Source of the DNA: Cyclospora cayetanensis
Lineage: Eukaryota; Apicomplexa; Conoidasida; Eucoccidiorida; Eimeriidae
Direction of reading: 5' to 3'
Length of the DNA stretch: 64,000 nucleotides
Assembly (NCBI RefSeq): GCF_002999335.1
Contig: NW_020312049.1
Coordinates: 62,001 to 126,000 of the forward strand
Both the position numbers and the translations under genes were made by a program. The notes beneath the pieces are model-generated. The model was not told the DNA's origin. It saw only the letters and a program-made list of their open reading frames with translations, and did not search any database. Positions within the stretch are counted from its first letter, which is position 1. The number at the start of each line of letters is the position of its first letter. Below are positions 32,958 to 45,400 of this stretch, in pieces.

Positions 32958-35943
32958 CTGCACAAGTTTTTCCAAACAACGGGCTGTTCAGCGATTGGCA
33001 AGACACAAGACTACGCAGAGAGCACTCTCATGCGTAGAAGCCCTTAACAGTGAGATAGTATTTCACCTAGTCATCCTCCCTTTCTGAGTCGCTGTCTGCT
33101 CGTGCCTTACCCTCCCTCATTTTCACGCTAGATCGTTTTGCCCCTGTTTCTGGAAACCTGTCTCTATCTCCTCGTACCCGGCTCCAAATGGAAGTTTGGA
33201 CCTGCTGTTGCAGCTAGGGCCTCCCTCGTTCTTCCTGCAAAGGGCCCCTTTTGCAGTGGGACGGCTGAGGGGCAAGGATCTCCGAAGCCACTTGTTCCCT
33301 CCATTTTCCTTCACTCCCTCTCTCTGCATGTACGGCTGTGCGAAAAGCATAAGTATTCTCGATTCCTCGTTCCCCCCCTCCCCACTTTTGTTTCCTTTTT
33401 AGGATGGCAAGCGCCTTGCACTTTATCCTTAATAGTGGTGTAGTTCCTGAATGATTGGCAATGCAGCACGTGTATAGCGTTGTGGAAGCAAGTTTTAGGC
33501 TATTGGACTAGCCAGAAAGCCACTGAGGGCTGGAGAACCCTTCAGGCTACGCGCATGACCTGTGAGTCCGCACACCGGACGGAAGACGTCGGACGCAGAG
33601 AAAAAGCCTTGAGGTTTTAGCAGCACCTTTGATTTTACGTTTCCCTATCGAATGCCAAAATTATCTCCGAAGGGCTAAGATATGAGCGTAAAGGCTTTAG
33701 TGGTTAGAAGCTAGGGTTGCAGATGGACAACGCCCACCGTACTGACCATGGGAAACCCGCGGTCGCGGTGCGTCATGAGGGTACACAGGACCGTTTGCAG
33801 CACCTCTTCCTCATATCAACGTCAATAAAGTTCTAATTAAATGCAGTTTTACGTTTATTTCAAGGTGTGTGTTTGAGTGGCTTGAAGGCCGAGAACCCTG
33901 CGTGCAATGTCTCTGCAGGCTGAGGCCTGTAGGATAAAACGAAAGTAAACCAATATTGAAAACATCCCCCTCCCACATTACAAAGGCGCTCTACCATTGG
34001 AGCGCAATTCTCTGTAGGTTCCAACTTCAGGATTCACGACTGACTCCAAGGATCGTCCAGACTCCTATGCATTGAATTTCTCCCCCGTTGCAGTGGGCCA
34101 GGCTGCTACCCATATACACTTTCTAGTATAGTCATTATATTCAGCGTAGAGCTAATAGCAGCGAGATTTTCGCATCGGTTGTTGGCATAGGCTTTTCTCT
34201 CAGAGTAAAATCAGCTCAAAAAAACGATAATCGACGTTGTGCGCATGAAAGCATAGTTGGTTGCAAAGCGCAGATGGTGTGAAAGTTCACTTGGTATGCT
34301 AAGCGCGCTGCTGAAGCAATGGCCATGCCCACCAGCTGGCCTTTCCACTTCGCTCCTGCCCCACACCGGAACCTGCTGGGTAACGGAAGGGAGCAGGGAG
34401 TGGCCAACGTTTGGAGGGACAGGTACGAACCTTATCATGTGCGCTCTGCACAGAGTCTGAGGCGAAGAGCGGTCTCTTGGAGGGACGCGTCGGATCTTCT
34501 TGAATTGCTCTTGTATCAAAAATCAGGGAGAAAATTGCATCCCGACGACACCCTGTGTAGCGCTACAAATATAAATTGCTCAAACGTGTTAGTACCACTA
34601 TACGCACATCAGGCCTCAAGCCTTTCATGAGGGCTGCATCATAAAGGCAGCGGGTTATGCACAGTGGCAGACAATGGGCGCTCAGGCTCAGCACTTGCGT
34701 ATCGTGTGTACAGCAGCCACATTAAATCAGGCTCACACTTTCCAGGCATAATCGCGCCTGCGTGTGTCAGACAGCGGCCCCTTTTCTCTCCGTGTCTCTA
34801 CCCCTACTTCTGCCGGTCCTTCATCCAAAGGCTCTGCCTGTGGCACTCCCCTATGGCACTCGTGTATCCAGTTCCCTTGAAGCACAGCCCACAATGTGTC
34901 GTCGCCGTTCACGCCCGACTGCCCTGAATCAGGGTCATGACAGTGCGGAGTATTCCCTTGATATGCAAGCGGTCAACAAGGGCAAAGAGCGCTCGGCGGG
35001 GAGGCGACGCCATGCAGTAGCATCCGTGGTAGCACAATCATACTCTGCTTCTCGTGAACGGACAGTGCAATTTTGTTTGGTCTTATAAGCCAAGAGCGTT
35101 AGTCTCTCTAGAGGTGAAAGCCGTTCGCTGCACTGCATAGCACTGCACGTAACGGCCCGACGTGGATAGACATCCCGGATGCAACAGCATACAGGTGTAC
35201 TCCATCCAAAGCAGGCACAGCACTGGCTGCCGCTGTGGCTAAAGGCGGAAGGCCGTGACCAGAAGGAGCCACATAGATGGTTGAGGGGCGAACGTGCATA
35301 TGAGAAAGGGGACATTTTGGCTAATAGGGTGAGTAGCGCGCAGGCGACCCCCCCATGCCACCACCTCCCATACTGCCTCCCACAGAGGGCCCCCCGCCAT
35401 AGAAAGATCCCCCCGGCTGATGGGTGACAGGCAGCAGGGCTTTTAGGGCTGCAAAGACAAATGGAGCAGCCGCAGCAAGAAACTATATAAACAGGTGTGA
35501 ACCGATACAGAATAATGTAATTATAAGCCATAAGAACGGCCGTCCCCCGGGGGAGAACGCACGCGAGAAGGCATCATGCAGCAGCAGATCTAGGCAGTTG
35601 GATGCACAGGGCCTAGGCGGAGAAGGAGGGACGAAAACCCTCGCTCCCCCACACCACAACACAGACAGAGAGATAACGTATACCGGAGGACGCGAGCACA
35701 GACAGGCAAGTAAAGAGCATGAGAGGAAGCAGAGCGGAGCCACGGAGGCAAGAAAAAAAGACAATCAGCGAGAAACAGGTACAGTCGCATGAAGCGAGAG
35801 CGAAACCACACCGATACTGGTGTACTGAGCAGTCCAGAAAAGCACTGCTAGAAATACGGAGGGAGACGCCAATGGAGGGAAGGAGAGGGACAGCATGGGG
35901 GACCGGAACACGCTCAGGCTGATGCCTCAAGCTTCCGATCATT
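32958..35943. other. Intergenic
   Basis: About 3 kb, including the presumed first exon and promoter of the MGST-like gene on the minus strand and the 3' side of the RRM-WW-RRM gene. Frames at 34319-34630 (+) and 34935-35531 (-) have no recognisable product and are not accepted. No RNA gene recognised. Confidence 0.35.
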
Positions 35944-38284
35944 CTAGGATAAGCCTCGCCCTCTGAGCCCACCTGGTGTAAGGCGAATATCCTCGCCCTT
36001 CTTCATTTGCACCTTCAGATGCTTTCCGCCCACAAGGAATCCATGCATCCCCCGGATGGCGTGCACCGCCTGAAGCCACAGGGTGTATACGCGACACCAC
36101 AGAGCACAATATTACGCAAGCACAGAGCAGCTGTAGCATGCACAGCACTACGACCGTTCCTATGCATATTCGAAGGGTTGCAGCCACACCAACATCCACA
36201 CCACAGCAGTAGCAGCAGCGCACTGAGGTTTGGTCTGCGAAGCTGACAAAGCCAAACCCTCTACTTCTTCCCTCCACGTCTCTCTGAATCCTGGCGGAAA
36301 CAATGTCCCCAAAGTGCTGGAAATGCTGCAACAGCAGCAGTAGCAACACAAGTACCGGCCTCTCAATCATTAGCACGAGATAGCGGTAAAACAAGTACAC
36401 CCTACAAAACTGAAGCCTCCATATTTCCCGCTCTGGGCACCCTTGGCCTTGCTCTGCTGCCCACTCCCTTATATGCTTTGTTCTGTCTCTCTCTGGATTA
36501 GGCGAATCTGTTTTGTGCCTTTCCTCCGTTGTCATCACTCTTTCCCTCATTCCCTCCCCCCATTCCGTCATACAGGCCTCCTCGTCCCCGTGCGTGGGAA
36601 CAGCTAACCTGGATAAGGTCTACATCATTCCAGTCGTTAGGAATGTGAAAGACAAAAAGATTTGCGCCAGGGGGTCCAAATTGGGAGCCGGACTCCCTCG
36701 ACGCTGCCGCTCGAGCTGCAGCGGCAGCTGCTGCAGCGGCAGCTGCCGCTGCAGACGGCTGGGGTTTGTCTAGCTCAGCTGGCCTCTCCCATTGCGTGAC
36801 TCCTGAGGAGTAGTCCACACCAAAAGCTTAGGCAGCCAGGAGTGAAGACGCCTTGACGCGGCGGCGTAAGAGGCCAGGGGAAAATTTGCACACACAGAGT
36901 GAGGCGTAAGGACCGAAACGGAGTCAGCTCTGCGGAACGAGGGGGAGCGAAGAATGGGGTCTCTATGCATGTGCAAATCTATACAGAGAGAGGAAGCTTT
37001 CTGCCAGTGTGTGTGAAGGAAGGAAGTGGGCATTAGCAGGCATACACGGAGTTAAAAGAGAGGGAGAAAGAAAATGGCTAAAAAGCGACAACGGATATAC
37101 GGGAAAAGCGTCAAGCACGACGCTTAGACCTGCCTAGAAAAAACAGTCCGTGGACGAAAGAGCCAGAAGGCTATCCTTTACCTGTCTGAGAGTTGTAATA
37201 ATATGCATGGCCATCGTGGGTGAAATACTGTTGCCACGGGGAGTTTGGTCCTGGTGCTGCGGCAGTAACAGCCACAAAAACAGCAGCTTTCGCACAATCT
37301 AGCAAACAACACAGGACGAACCGCTGCTGCCTATAACGAACAGTTGAGGGTTTGCCGCTTCATAGGCATCTCCAACTTCCAACAACAGTGCAAAAGCGGG
37401 CCTAAGCAGTGCATGGCTTACCTGCATTGGTGGGTTCCTTTTTTTCTGCTTCTTTCTTCGCAGTTGCGGCGGAAGGTTTTTGATTGGCCATGCGGCACTC
37501 GGCAGGAGTTTCAAACCCCTAAACGCAGCAGCAGCTTCAAATAATAACAGATGCTGACGCCAGCCGGAGAAAGCCGTCGCTTGCAGCTCTCAGCAGCAGC
37601 GTCACCTGCAGTAAGGGCAACGTCGGCGAAAGGTCAGTTCCCCAAGCCCGCATGCATCCATTGAAGGGTGGCGTATGCGGCTTCACAGTCACAGTTAGAG
37701 GTGTCGGCGCCAGCATAAGCACCAATGGCAGCAGTCGCAACACATTCTGCAAGAAGATATGTGCTCCAGCAGTCTTCCCGACATTAAACGCGAGCAGCCA
37801 TCTCAAGGGAGCAACTCAGCTGTTGTAGTGTCACCTCAAATGTCAGCTGTCCATCGATAGCTTCTACGGCCTTCTGCGCTTCAGAGGGGGAGCAGAAAGT
37901 AACAAAAGCCCATCCAGTTTGCTGCTGCAGCTGATCCGCCATGTAGAAAAGAGAAGCCACCTGGCCGTATTCTTGCATCTTTGTACGCAGCGCATCCTGC
38001 AGCAGCAGCAGCAGCAACAGCACCAGCCATCGCGACAGGAGTGTCTAGTGACAGCATGGGTAGACGTACAAGCATGTTATGCAGGTTTATCCGACCCCTG
38101 TGTGCTTCCACCCCCAGTGCAACGGACCAGAGTTGTATCCGCAGTAGAAGAAGGGAATGAAGGGTGCTATTGAGACGCTGCAGCACTTGAACCTACTCAA
38201 AAGCTGCTATCTAACGCAAGAACCTACCTCAGTCAGCGTGTGAGGCAGCTTGCCCACAAACACTTTGCAGGTTGAAGCCGCCAT
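35944..38284 (-). CDS. RRM-WW-RRM RNA-binding protein, CELF/FCA-like
   Basis: Seven exons in transcription order: 38284-38228, 37996-37835, 37518-37422, 37256-37182, 36802-36609, 36325-36224 and 36069-35944. Every phase agrees and gives 270 residues. The first RRM (about 6-95) has RNP2 KVFVGKL and RNP1 GWAFVTF. A WW domain (about 110-137) reads [20 protein letters not shown] then VTQWERP, with both signature Trp residues; it is split by an intron. A pure Ala run follows. The second RRM (about 177-262), most like the third RRM of CELF/Bruno proteins, shows NLFVFHIP and RGFGFVSF and ends [14 protein letters not shown] and plant FCA proteins act in splicing, translation or 3' processing. Here a WW, which binds Pro-rich partners, sits between two RRMs. 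The ATG at 38284 has a GCCATGG context and is the first in frame. It is divergent from VPS54. Confidence 0.85.
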
Positions 38285-39449
38285 GGCTACGATTGCCGCT
38301 ACTCCTGCTGCTTCTGCTTCGGCTGCTAAAAAGATACCGCGCCCACCGCTGCCGCTTCCTCGGATGAGAGGCGATTCAGCTGCGGCAGTCAAAGTTTATT
38401 GAAATATGGCTGAAATTTTGGTATTGCTGCCAAATCTCCTGTAGGTGCTTCGGTGCCCCTGTGGCGAATTTGGCTGAGGCGGTGCTGCCGCAGCCACTGG
38501 CAGTCAGAGCCGAACAATAGCAATAGCAGCGGCCCGTGCAAGCTTGTCCGTTAGAAAACGGACCAACACCCACAAAACAATGCTATATAGTTGAGAACTG
38601 GCTGCTACAGCGGCAGGCAGCGGAGCAACCCCCTTGAATAAGCACGCTGCTGGAAGCCTTCCTACGGGCCCTACAGAATATACTTAAAACAGAAAGTACC
38701 TTAGAGCCCTTAATTTCTTGTTTGTACTCCTTGTACGGCCATTGCATTTGCTTTCTACTGTTATTTCCTGCTGCTGCTGGCGCGGCTGCTGCTGACGATG
38801 CAGAAGCAGGCGCAACTGCTGCAGCAATCGCTGCTGCTGCGCCCGGTGCCGGAACACTTAGAAAGCAACTAGAAAGATTCAGGCTCCAGAAATATGATGG
38901 TGGCAAGAAGTAATGCCACAGCATGCAACGCATGCAGTAGCCGCCTGCTGCTGCTGTGGCTGCAGCCACAGCAGCAGCCGAATCCGCGCGACTCATGCAA
39001 GCCCAGGAGCCGCAGCAAAACCGGGGTCGTGTGTGAATAGCTAGCGTTGAGTACAGGTTTGGATGATGATGCTGATGAAAATAGACTAGGGGCACGCGAA
39101 AGGCAGCAGCGGTTGCAACAGCGCCAACGATCAGGCAGTACGCCTCCTGTCGCTGTGGTAGTTTGACACGGAGCGCTAGTAGCTGCTTTGCTTTAGTCTT
39201 CCCAGTCTTGGCGGACGAGCAGATTCAAGATCGTGTGTCTGAGAGAGCTCATGCAATAACGCATAGCACTGCTGCGTTGATCCCGCACGCGGCGGTTGCC
39301 CCAGGTGTCACGGCGAAGAAGGGTCCTCCAATAGCAGAGGAAGCAGCGCAGGCAGCGACAGCTGAAGCAAAAGCAGCGGAAACAGAGAGCGGCAGCTGCA
39401 AAAGCTTGAAGAGCAGCAGCAGCAGCATGCCTGGCAGGTGCAGTGACGG
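38285..39449. other. Divergent intergenic region between RRM-WW-RRM and VPS54
   Basis: About 1.2 kb with GCTGCT-type runs (38770-38850, 38940-38980, 39330-39430). It should hold both 5' UTRs and promoters. Frames here (for example 38722-38913 + and 38583-39095 -) are repeat-driven and not accepted as genes. An in-frame TGA immediately before 39450 supports the VPS54 start. Confidence 0.4.
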
Positions 39450-42400
39450 ATGCAGCCCATGGTGGCCGAGAAGGAGCCGCCGCTGCATGAGCAGCAGCGG
39501 CTGCAGGGCGCTGTTACCAGCACTTCTGCATTTTCCTTCCTGAATTCAGATAGTGGCAACGTCAGCAGCTCGTACAGCGCGCACCATGGCAGTCCCAGTA
39601 CAGCCCTTTGCGGCAGTGGCACGAGCACGAGCACCAGCACCTGCAGCAGTAGCCGCAGGGGTCTTAGCCATGTGGTTGTGCTCGAACACGCAGACACCCC
39701 CTACAGAATCCACCCATTTGAAAAGCTCGCCTCAGAACCTGGTTCTGCTCCTGCGAGGGGCCAAAAGAGACGCTCCCGACGCTCCGAATCTTCAGTGTCT
39801 CCGGGTGCCTCCCCTGTTGTCGAGAAAACAGGGAAGCCTTCCCTGTTTTCTCCCGCTGCTGCTTCAGCGAAGTCAAGCGCAGCGCTTCGTTGGAGCGAGG
39901 CTGGTACTTTCACGACTGGCGCGAGCGAGTTCGTTGACGCCTCAGAAGTACTGGCACCCGAGACGCACAAGAGGAATTTGCAGGAGATCGAAAACGCTCA
40001 GCACATTAGTGCAGTAGTAAACGTCGCAGCAGGACTGCAAGTGAGGGCTGAAAGCTACAAATTCATATTTAGAGGTTGGAGCATGCATGGACAGCCGTTC
40101 ATGGGTTCTGTTGGAGTATTGTTTGCAACTCACGACTTGTACTTCTCCTGCTGTGCAGCCCGAGGGGGGGCGATTTTGGAGAGCAACTAGGCTTTTGTGC
40201 ATGCGCTGCTGCGTCGCTTGTTCAGCAGCAGCAGAGTGGAGGCTTATTCGGAACCTTTGCTAGTGGTAGCAGCAGCCTGGGAACGGCAGACAGCAGCAGC
40301 TTTATGCCGCTGTTGTTGTTGGGGGGTGAGCAGCAGCAACAGCACCAGCAGCGTATCCGTGTTGCGGACTTTGAACGTTTCTTCTCTTCTCTCTCCGACG
40401 TAGGTTCACACATGGAAAGTCTGAGAGCTTCAGCTTTATACCAACTGCCTCGGCGGGGGAAAGGACGGCATGAGACGTGCATTCTTGAGACTACAGAGGG
40501 GGAGCTAGAGCAGGAGTTCAGGGGGGAGTCTGCTGCTGCACTGTCTAGACAGTCGGCGGGGGAAAGGACGGCATGAGACGTGCATTCTTGAGACTACAGA
40601 GGGGGAGCTAGAGCAGGAGTTCAGGGGGGAGTCTGCTGCTGCACTGTCTAGACAGTCGGCGGGGGAGAGGACGGCATGAGACGTGCATTCTTGAGACTAC
40701 AGAGGGGGAGCTAGAGCAGGAGTTCAGGGGGGAGTCTGCTGCTGCACTGTCTAGACAGTCGGCGGGGGAAAGGACGGCATGAGACATGCATTCTTGAGAC
40801 TACAGAGGGGGAGCTAGAGCAGGAGTTCAGGGGGGAGTCTGCTTCTGCACTGTCTAGACAGTCGGCGCCGCAGTGTGTTGCTTGATGCGTCTGGGCTTGT
40901 TCTTTCAGGATCTCGCGCGTTTTGAACGCAACAGTTGCAGCAGCAAGAGCGGTAGCAAAGCGATTAGCAACGCTACGTTTGAGTGCAGTCTCAGCAGTCC
41001 CGCCGTTGATTTGCTCGTAGGGGGTATCGGACTGCCTGCGCAGCCTCTCATAGAGCAGCAGGAGGCGCAGCATCACCAGAAGAAGCTTCTGCAGGACCGC
41101 CAGCAGTTGTTGCTAAAGCAGCTGTTGCAGGAGATGCCCTCTGTGTTCTTCAGTGCCTCCTTTGATGTCTCACAGCTCCTCTCCATCGACTCTCACCAGC
41201 TCCCTAAGCAGCTTGCAAAGGTGAGGCAAAGTTGTTGCACCTGCTTTTGCTTTGCGGGTTCATGGTGTTGTCGTTTAAAGCGTGGAAACGAGGAGTCGAA
41301 GCCTCGCAAGGGTTGCTCGACTGCCACTGCCAACCTAGAGGCCACGCTTTGAGCTTCAGGATCAAGGTTCAGGCATTATGGATGTATGTGCTTTTAGCTA
41401 TCGGACTGGCTGGATAAGGTAGAATCTGGACTGGTGCTTCTCTTTCCTCCGTTCTCCTTCTTCGATTCCTCCATTCGGAATATACACCGCATGCAGCAGC
41501 AGGCACAGCGCCTGGTCACCTCGTGTCACGAGCTCAGGTCAGCGCGCAGATAGCGTTGTTGTTGCTGCTGCTGCTAATCTGATTCTGCCGTTCAGCTGAG
41601 ATGAGATGCTGCTTGTCGGTGGAGGTGCTGCAGCTGCCACGCGGTTCGCTGTTTGCTGTCTCGTGGGGGGTCGCCGAGCAGTAGCAGTCGCAGATTACCG
41701 TCGAAGCGGATGCGCTGCCCCTGTGTACCAGCGAATATATATACATCAATGTGTATACGTACAAGAGGAGCAGCTGCACTGGAGTGTTCTTGCCGCTGTC
41801 TTTCTTGCTGCAGAGAGGAGTTGCTGCAAGTCCGCTCACGCGGCGTTGAGTTGGGCTTGCAGGTTCTTTCGCTTTCCAAGTGCGTGTGTTGCGGGCATGT
41901 ATGTGTCTTGGTGCTCCGCGCCTCTCTGCCTTTTTGTGCTTCTAGAATCGACTGCGTGTATTCTTTGCAGCCTCTGTTGTTGAGCCTTGCTGGCCGCTGC
42001 ACTAGGACGCTCGATGTGTGCTGGTGCATGTCGAAGTCGCCGTTATGGCACCCGAGGAGGCGTTCCTCCATGGCTGCTGCCCTTGTTTTTGCAGACAGCG
42101 CCAGCGACAATGTGTGCTGTACCGACAACTGGAGTCTCTGCAGTCTTTAGGGGCTCTCTGTTCCTCGATTCCGTTGCTCCTGCAACTGCGGGATTGGCGG
42201 ACTGCTGCCTTGCTGCTGCACAGTGCGGAAGAGCTGCTGTCTCCTGATCTGCTGCGGCTTACTGCCGTGCAGCAGCTAAAGGCACAGGTTAACGGTGAGC
42301 TGCTGGGAATCGTGGAGGGATCGCCGTTGGAAAGCTCTAAAGTACCCTCGTTCTTGGAACTGCTGCCGTTGCACACCTTTGGCAGCTCAGGGGAGTTGAT

Positions 42401-45400
42401 GCAGACGCTGCCAGCGCCTTAACCTTGCGAGTTTTCTCCCATCGGTGCCGTAGATTGCGTCCACGAGGTAATATGAGGCCTTGCTCTGCACCCTTGCGAG
42501 TGTACACAGAGGATCGACAGCGCCTCAAGACTGCGAGCCAGTCGGCGTTCGTCTCGGAGTCGCTACACTTCTTTTTTGCGCAGCAGCAAAGAGAGGGTCG
42601 CGATTTCGTTGACGGAGATCTCTTGGAACGCACACTTATCACCACCAAGCCGTGTCACCATCTCCCTGATGCCACGACTGGAAGACCTGCAGGCGCAGGC
42701 AGTTGGTTCTGGACGCAGTGTACACTGTTGCCTGGAATCTTAGAAGGGCGAGCTCTTTATGACCCTTCTTCCAATCGCTGGCTGTTGAGGCTTCCTTCTA
42801 CTGCAGTGGCGGCTGCAGCTGCTGCCGCAGGGAACTCTGCCGTTGAGGAGAAAACGGGGGCTGATTCAATGGCGGCTCACGAGTCCTTTGGAGGAGCACG
42901 AATTTCGGAGAAAAGCAGCGGCACATGGGTATCAACTTCGTCCTCGTTCGCTGCTGCCTTGTTTAACCAAGCGGCACTTCAGATTTACGGGCAGTACGCC
43001 GAGGGATGGGCATCAGCCTGCAGGCTCGACGAGGAGCAGCAGGAGCTCCCGCAGCAGCGGGGAGGGGAAAATGCGGGCTTTGCATGGGAAGAGGTGAGGA
43101 AAGACGTTATCTTAATGCCAGTGCCTTTAGTTCCCTTGGCGGCTTCTCTCAAAACATCTCCGGGTGCTTGGCCATACATGTGCCGGCGCTGTCATCGCTA
43201 CTGCCGCTATTGCTGCTGCTATTGCTGCTGTGTCTCTCAGAGAATCTGCGCGGAGATCGGAGCGGAGTCCAGCCTGAGTGCTGCCCTCGAGATTCTGTTG
43301 CCCTTTGGGCTGCTGCAGCGGTCCCTGCTGCAACTGCGCCAGCGGCTTCCGTCGTTTTGCCGAGACTTCATGAGACGCACCATAGTCTTGCTCTTAAGCA
43401 AAAGGGGAGCGCTGCAACAGCCGCTGGAATGTAAACACAAAGACGTGCAGCAGGATTTGCAGCGGGATCTGCAGCAACAAAACAAGCTCGATGGCAGTCC
43501 GGCTGGAGCAGATTCGAAAGGGCAACTAACCGCGTCTCCCACCGCTGTAGCGCCATCCGACGATGTAGTAGCGGCCACACCACAGGCAGGGGTAAAGGCC
43601 AAATCTGGAGCCTCGGAGGATTTAAATACACAGCCAGACCTCATGGACGGAAGGCAAGAAGCCTTCACACCCTCGGAAAAAGCGCAGGCGCCTGACCACA
43701 GGCCAGAGGGGCAGCAGCAGAAGCAGCGCCTCCGTGCGGCTCAGTTGTCTGCTGCGTTAGCGGCTCTGAGCCACGGGGAGTTTTGTAGCGTCTTCCGAGA
43801 TGTCTGCAGCCACGTTCTTTCTGTCGGTAGGTAAATTTTCCAATCTATGCCCCTATTCAACGCCTGAACCGCACAGCGTAGGTGGTCGCAGAGAGCTCCC
43901 CTATGTTCAACACTTCTCAACAACGGGTGCAGCTTCGACCGCAACGGCCTTCCCCCAGGCTGCGTATATGCGCCTATACTACCACTGTGGACGGTAGTTT
44001 TAGACTCCTTCGATTTTTCCTGCGGAAACATGAGTGTGGCTGCCGCTACTGCTGATGATGCATCGCGCAGCCTGCCGCTTGGAAACGTGGGTGTCCTTCG
44101 TGCTGCTTCGCTCCGCCGAGTTTGGCACTTACCGGCTGTCTCTTCAAGAGGGTCAACTGCGCCAGGACGAAGGAGATGCTGCAGACACAGACGATGCCGC
44201 TAAGCTGTTTCAGCGTGCAGACTCGCTCACACGCGACTGGCGAGTTGTTGCAGCAGCCCTCGTGCGTGTGGCGGAGGTGAGGCACACAACCTATCGGTGT
44301 CAAATTACCGGCTTTTAGTACCATGCGCTTTTCTGTTTCTTTCTTTCTGCGCCTCCTTCTCCCTGCCGATGCCACTGTTTTGTTTCTCCAGGCACCTTGC
44401 CAGGCCTGCCCGCCTGTTTGCTGCCTCGATCCATGCCGCCTTTGGTCCTTCCCGATTTCTCGCAGCACAGGGCTCTATTGAAAACATGCTGCTCCTTCTT
44501 TCCCTCCTCTCCTATGTGGCTCTCTTTCTTCTGGGAGAGGAGCGGCAGCAGCAACAACAACGGCAACAGCGGTGGTGTCTCTCGTTTGACCACTGACATG
44601 CATGCATGCATGCTGCGTTCCTCCGCAGGTGTGCCTGGATACCCTGATGGCGAAGATAGCATCGGTTCTGCAGGCGCGATGCAATCGGGGGACCATTGGG
44701 GGTGTCTGTCAGTTCACGCAGATGCTTCTTACTGCCCTCTCGGTCCGTTTTTCCACTGTCTGTCTGGACTGGCTGCTGCCTCTCTCCTTACCCGTCTCTT
44801 CCCTCAGCGCGGTGTCATGGGATGCATCCACGACACCTTCAGGCGCTCTGCATGCGCTGCTCTGCCCGAGGAATTCTGTCCTCATCTTCCTTCTAGGCTC
44901 CGAACGTGCCGCTTCCAATCCCTCTACTGCATTAAAGGGTTCACATATATATATATCTCTTCCTGCTTAGAATGCCCTTTTGTCCCGCTACCTACCGAGT
45001 CGCTCTGCATGCCTCCTTCCTAATTTGCACTGCGCGCACGCGCTTCCTGTCAGATCGTCTGCAGGATGAGACACTTTCTGTCTCGTCTCCTGACTTTGTT
45101 GGCTCCGCATGCATGCAGCATTTTTTCTAGCGCTGGCTGCTGCTGTCTCGGTTACCCTCAGGCTTTGGGGTGTCTTTACGCCGTGCAGCAGCGCCTGCGG
45201 ACGCGCGTAGCACAAATCTTGCTGCAGTCCCTCAACGTTACGGTTCTCCTCCTGCAGCAACAGCAACAGCAGCAGAACCAGTGCACTATGACGGATTCTG
45301 CCAGCAGCATGAGCCACAGCAGCCATGCGACTGGCAACGGAGCTGCCGTAGCTGCAGCCGCTGCATCTTTACATGGCCAGCAGCCGGTTTTTTTCGGGGA

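Noticed and set aside
34211..35531. Several 60-200 codon frames on both strands
   Set aside because: They overlap each other in conflicting frames, have no recognisable motif and no phase-consistent exon partners.
40076..40576. Reading frame running from VPS54 exon 2 into the 103-bp repeats
   Set aside because: A consensus GT donor at 40400 and the acceptor before 40909 join conserved VPS54 sequence in phase. The repeat period would shift frame each copy.
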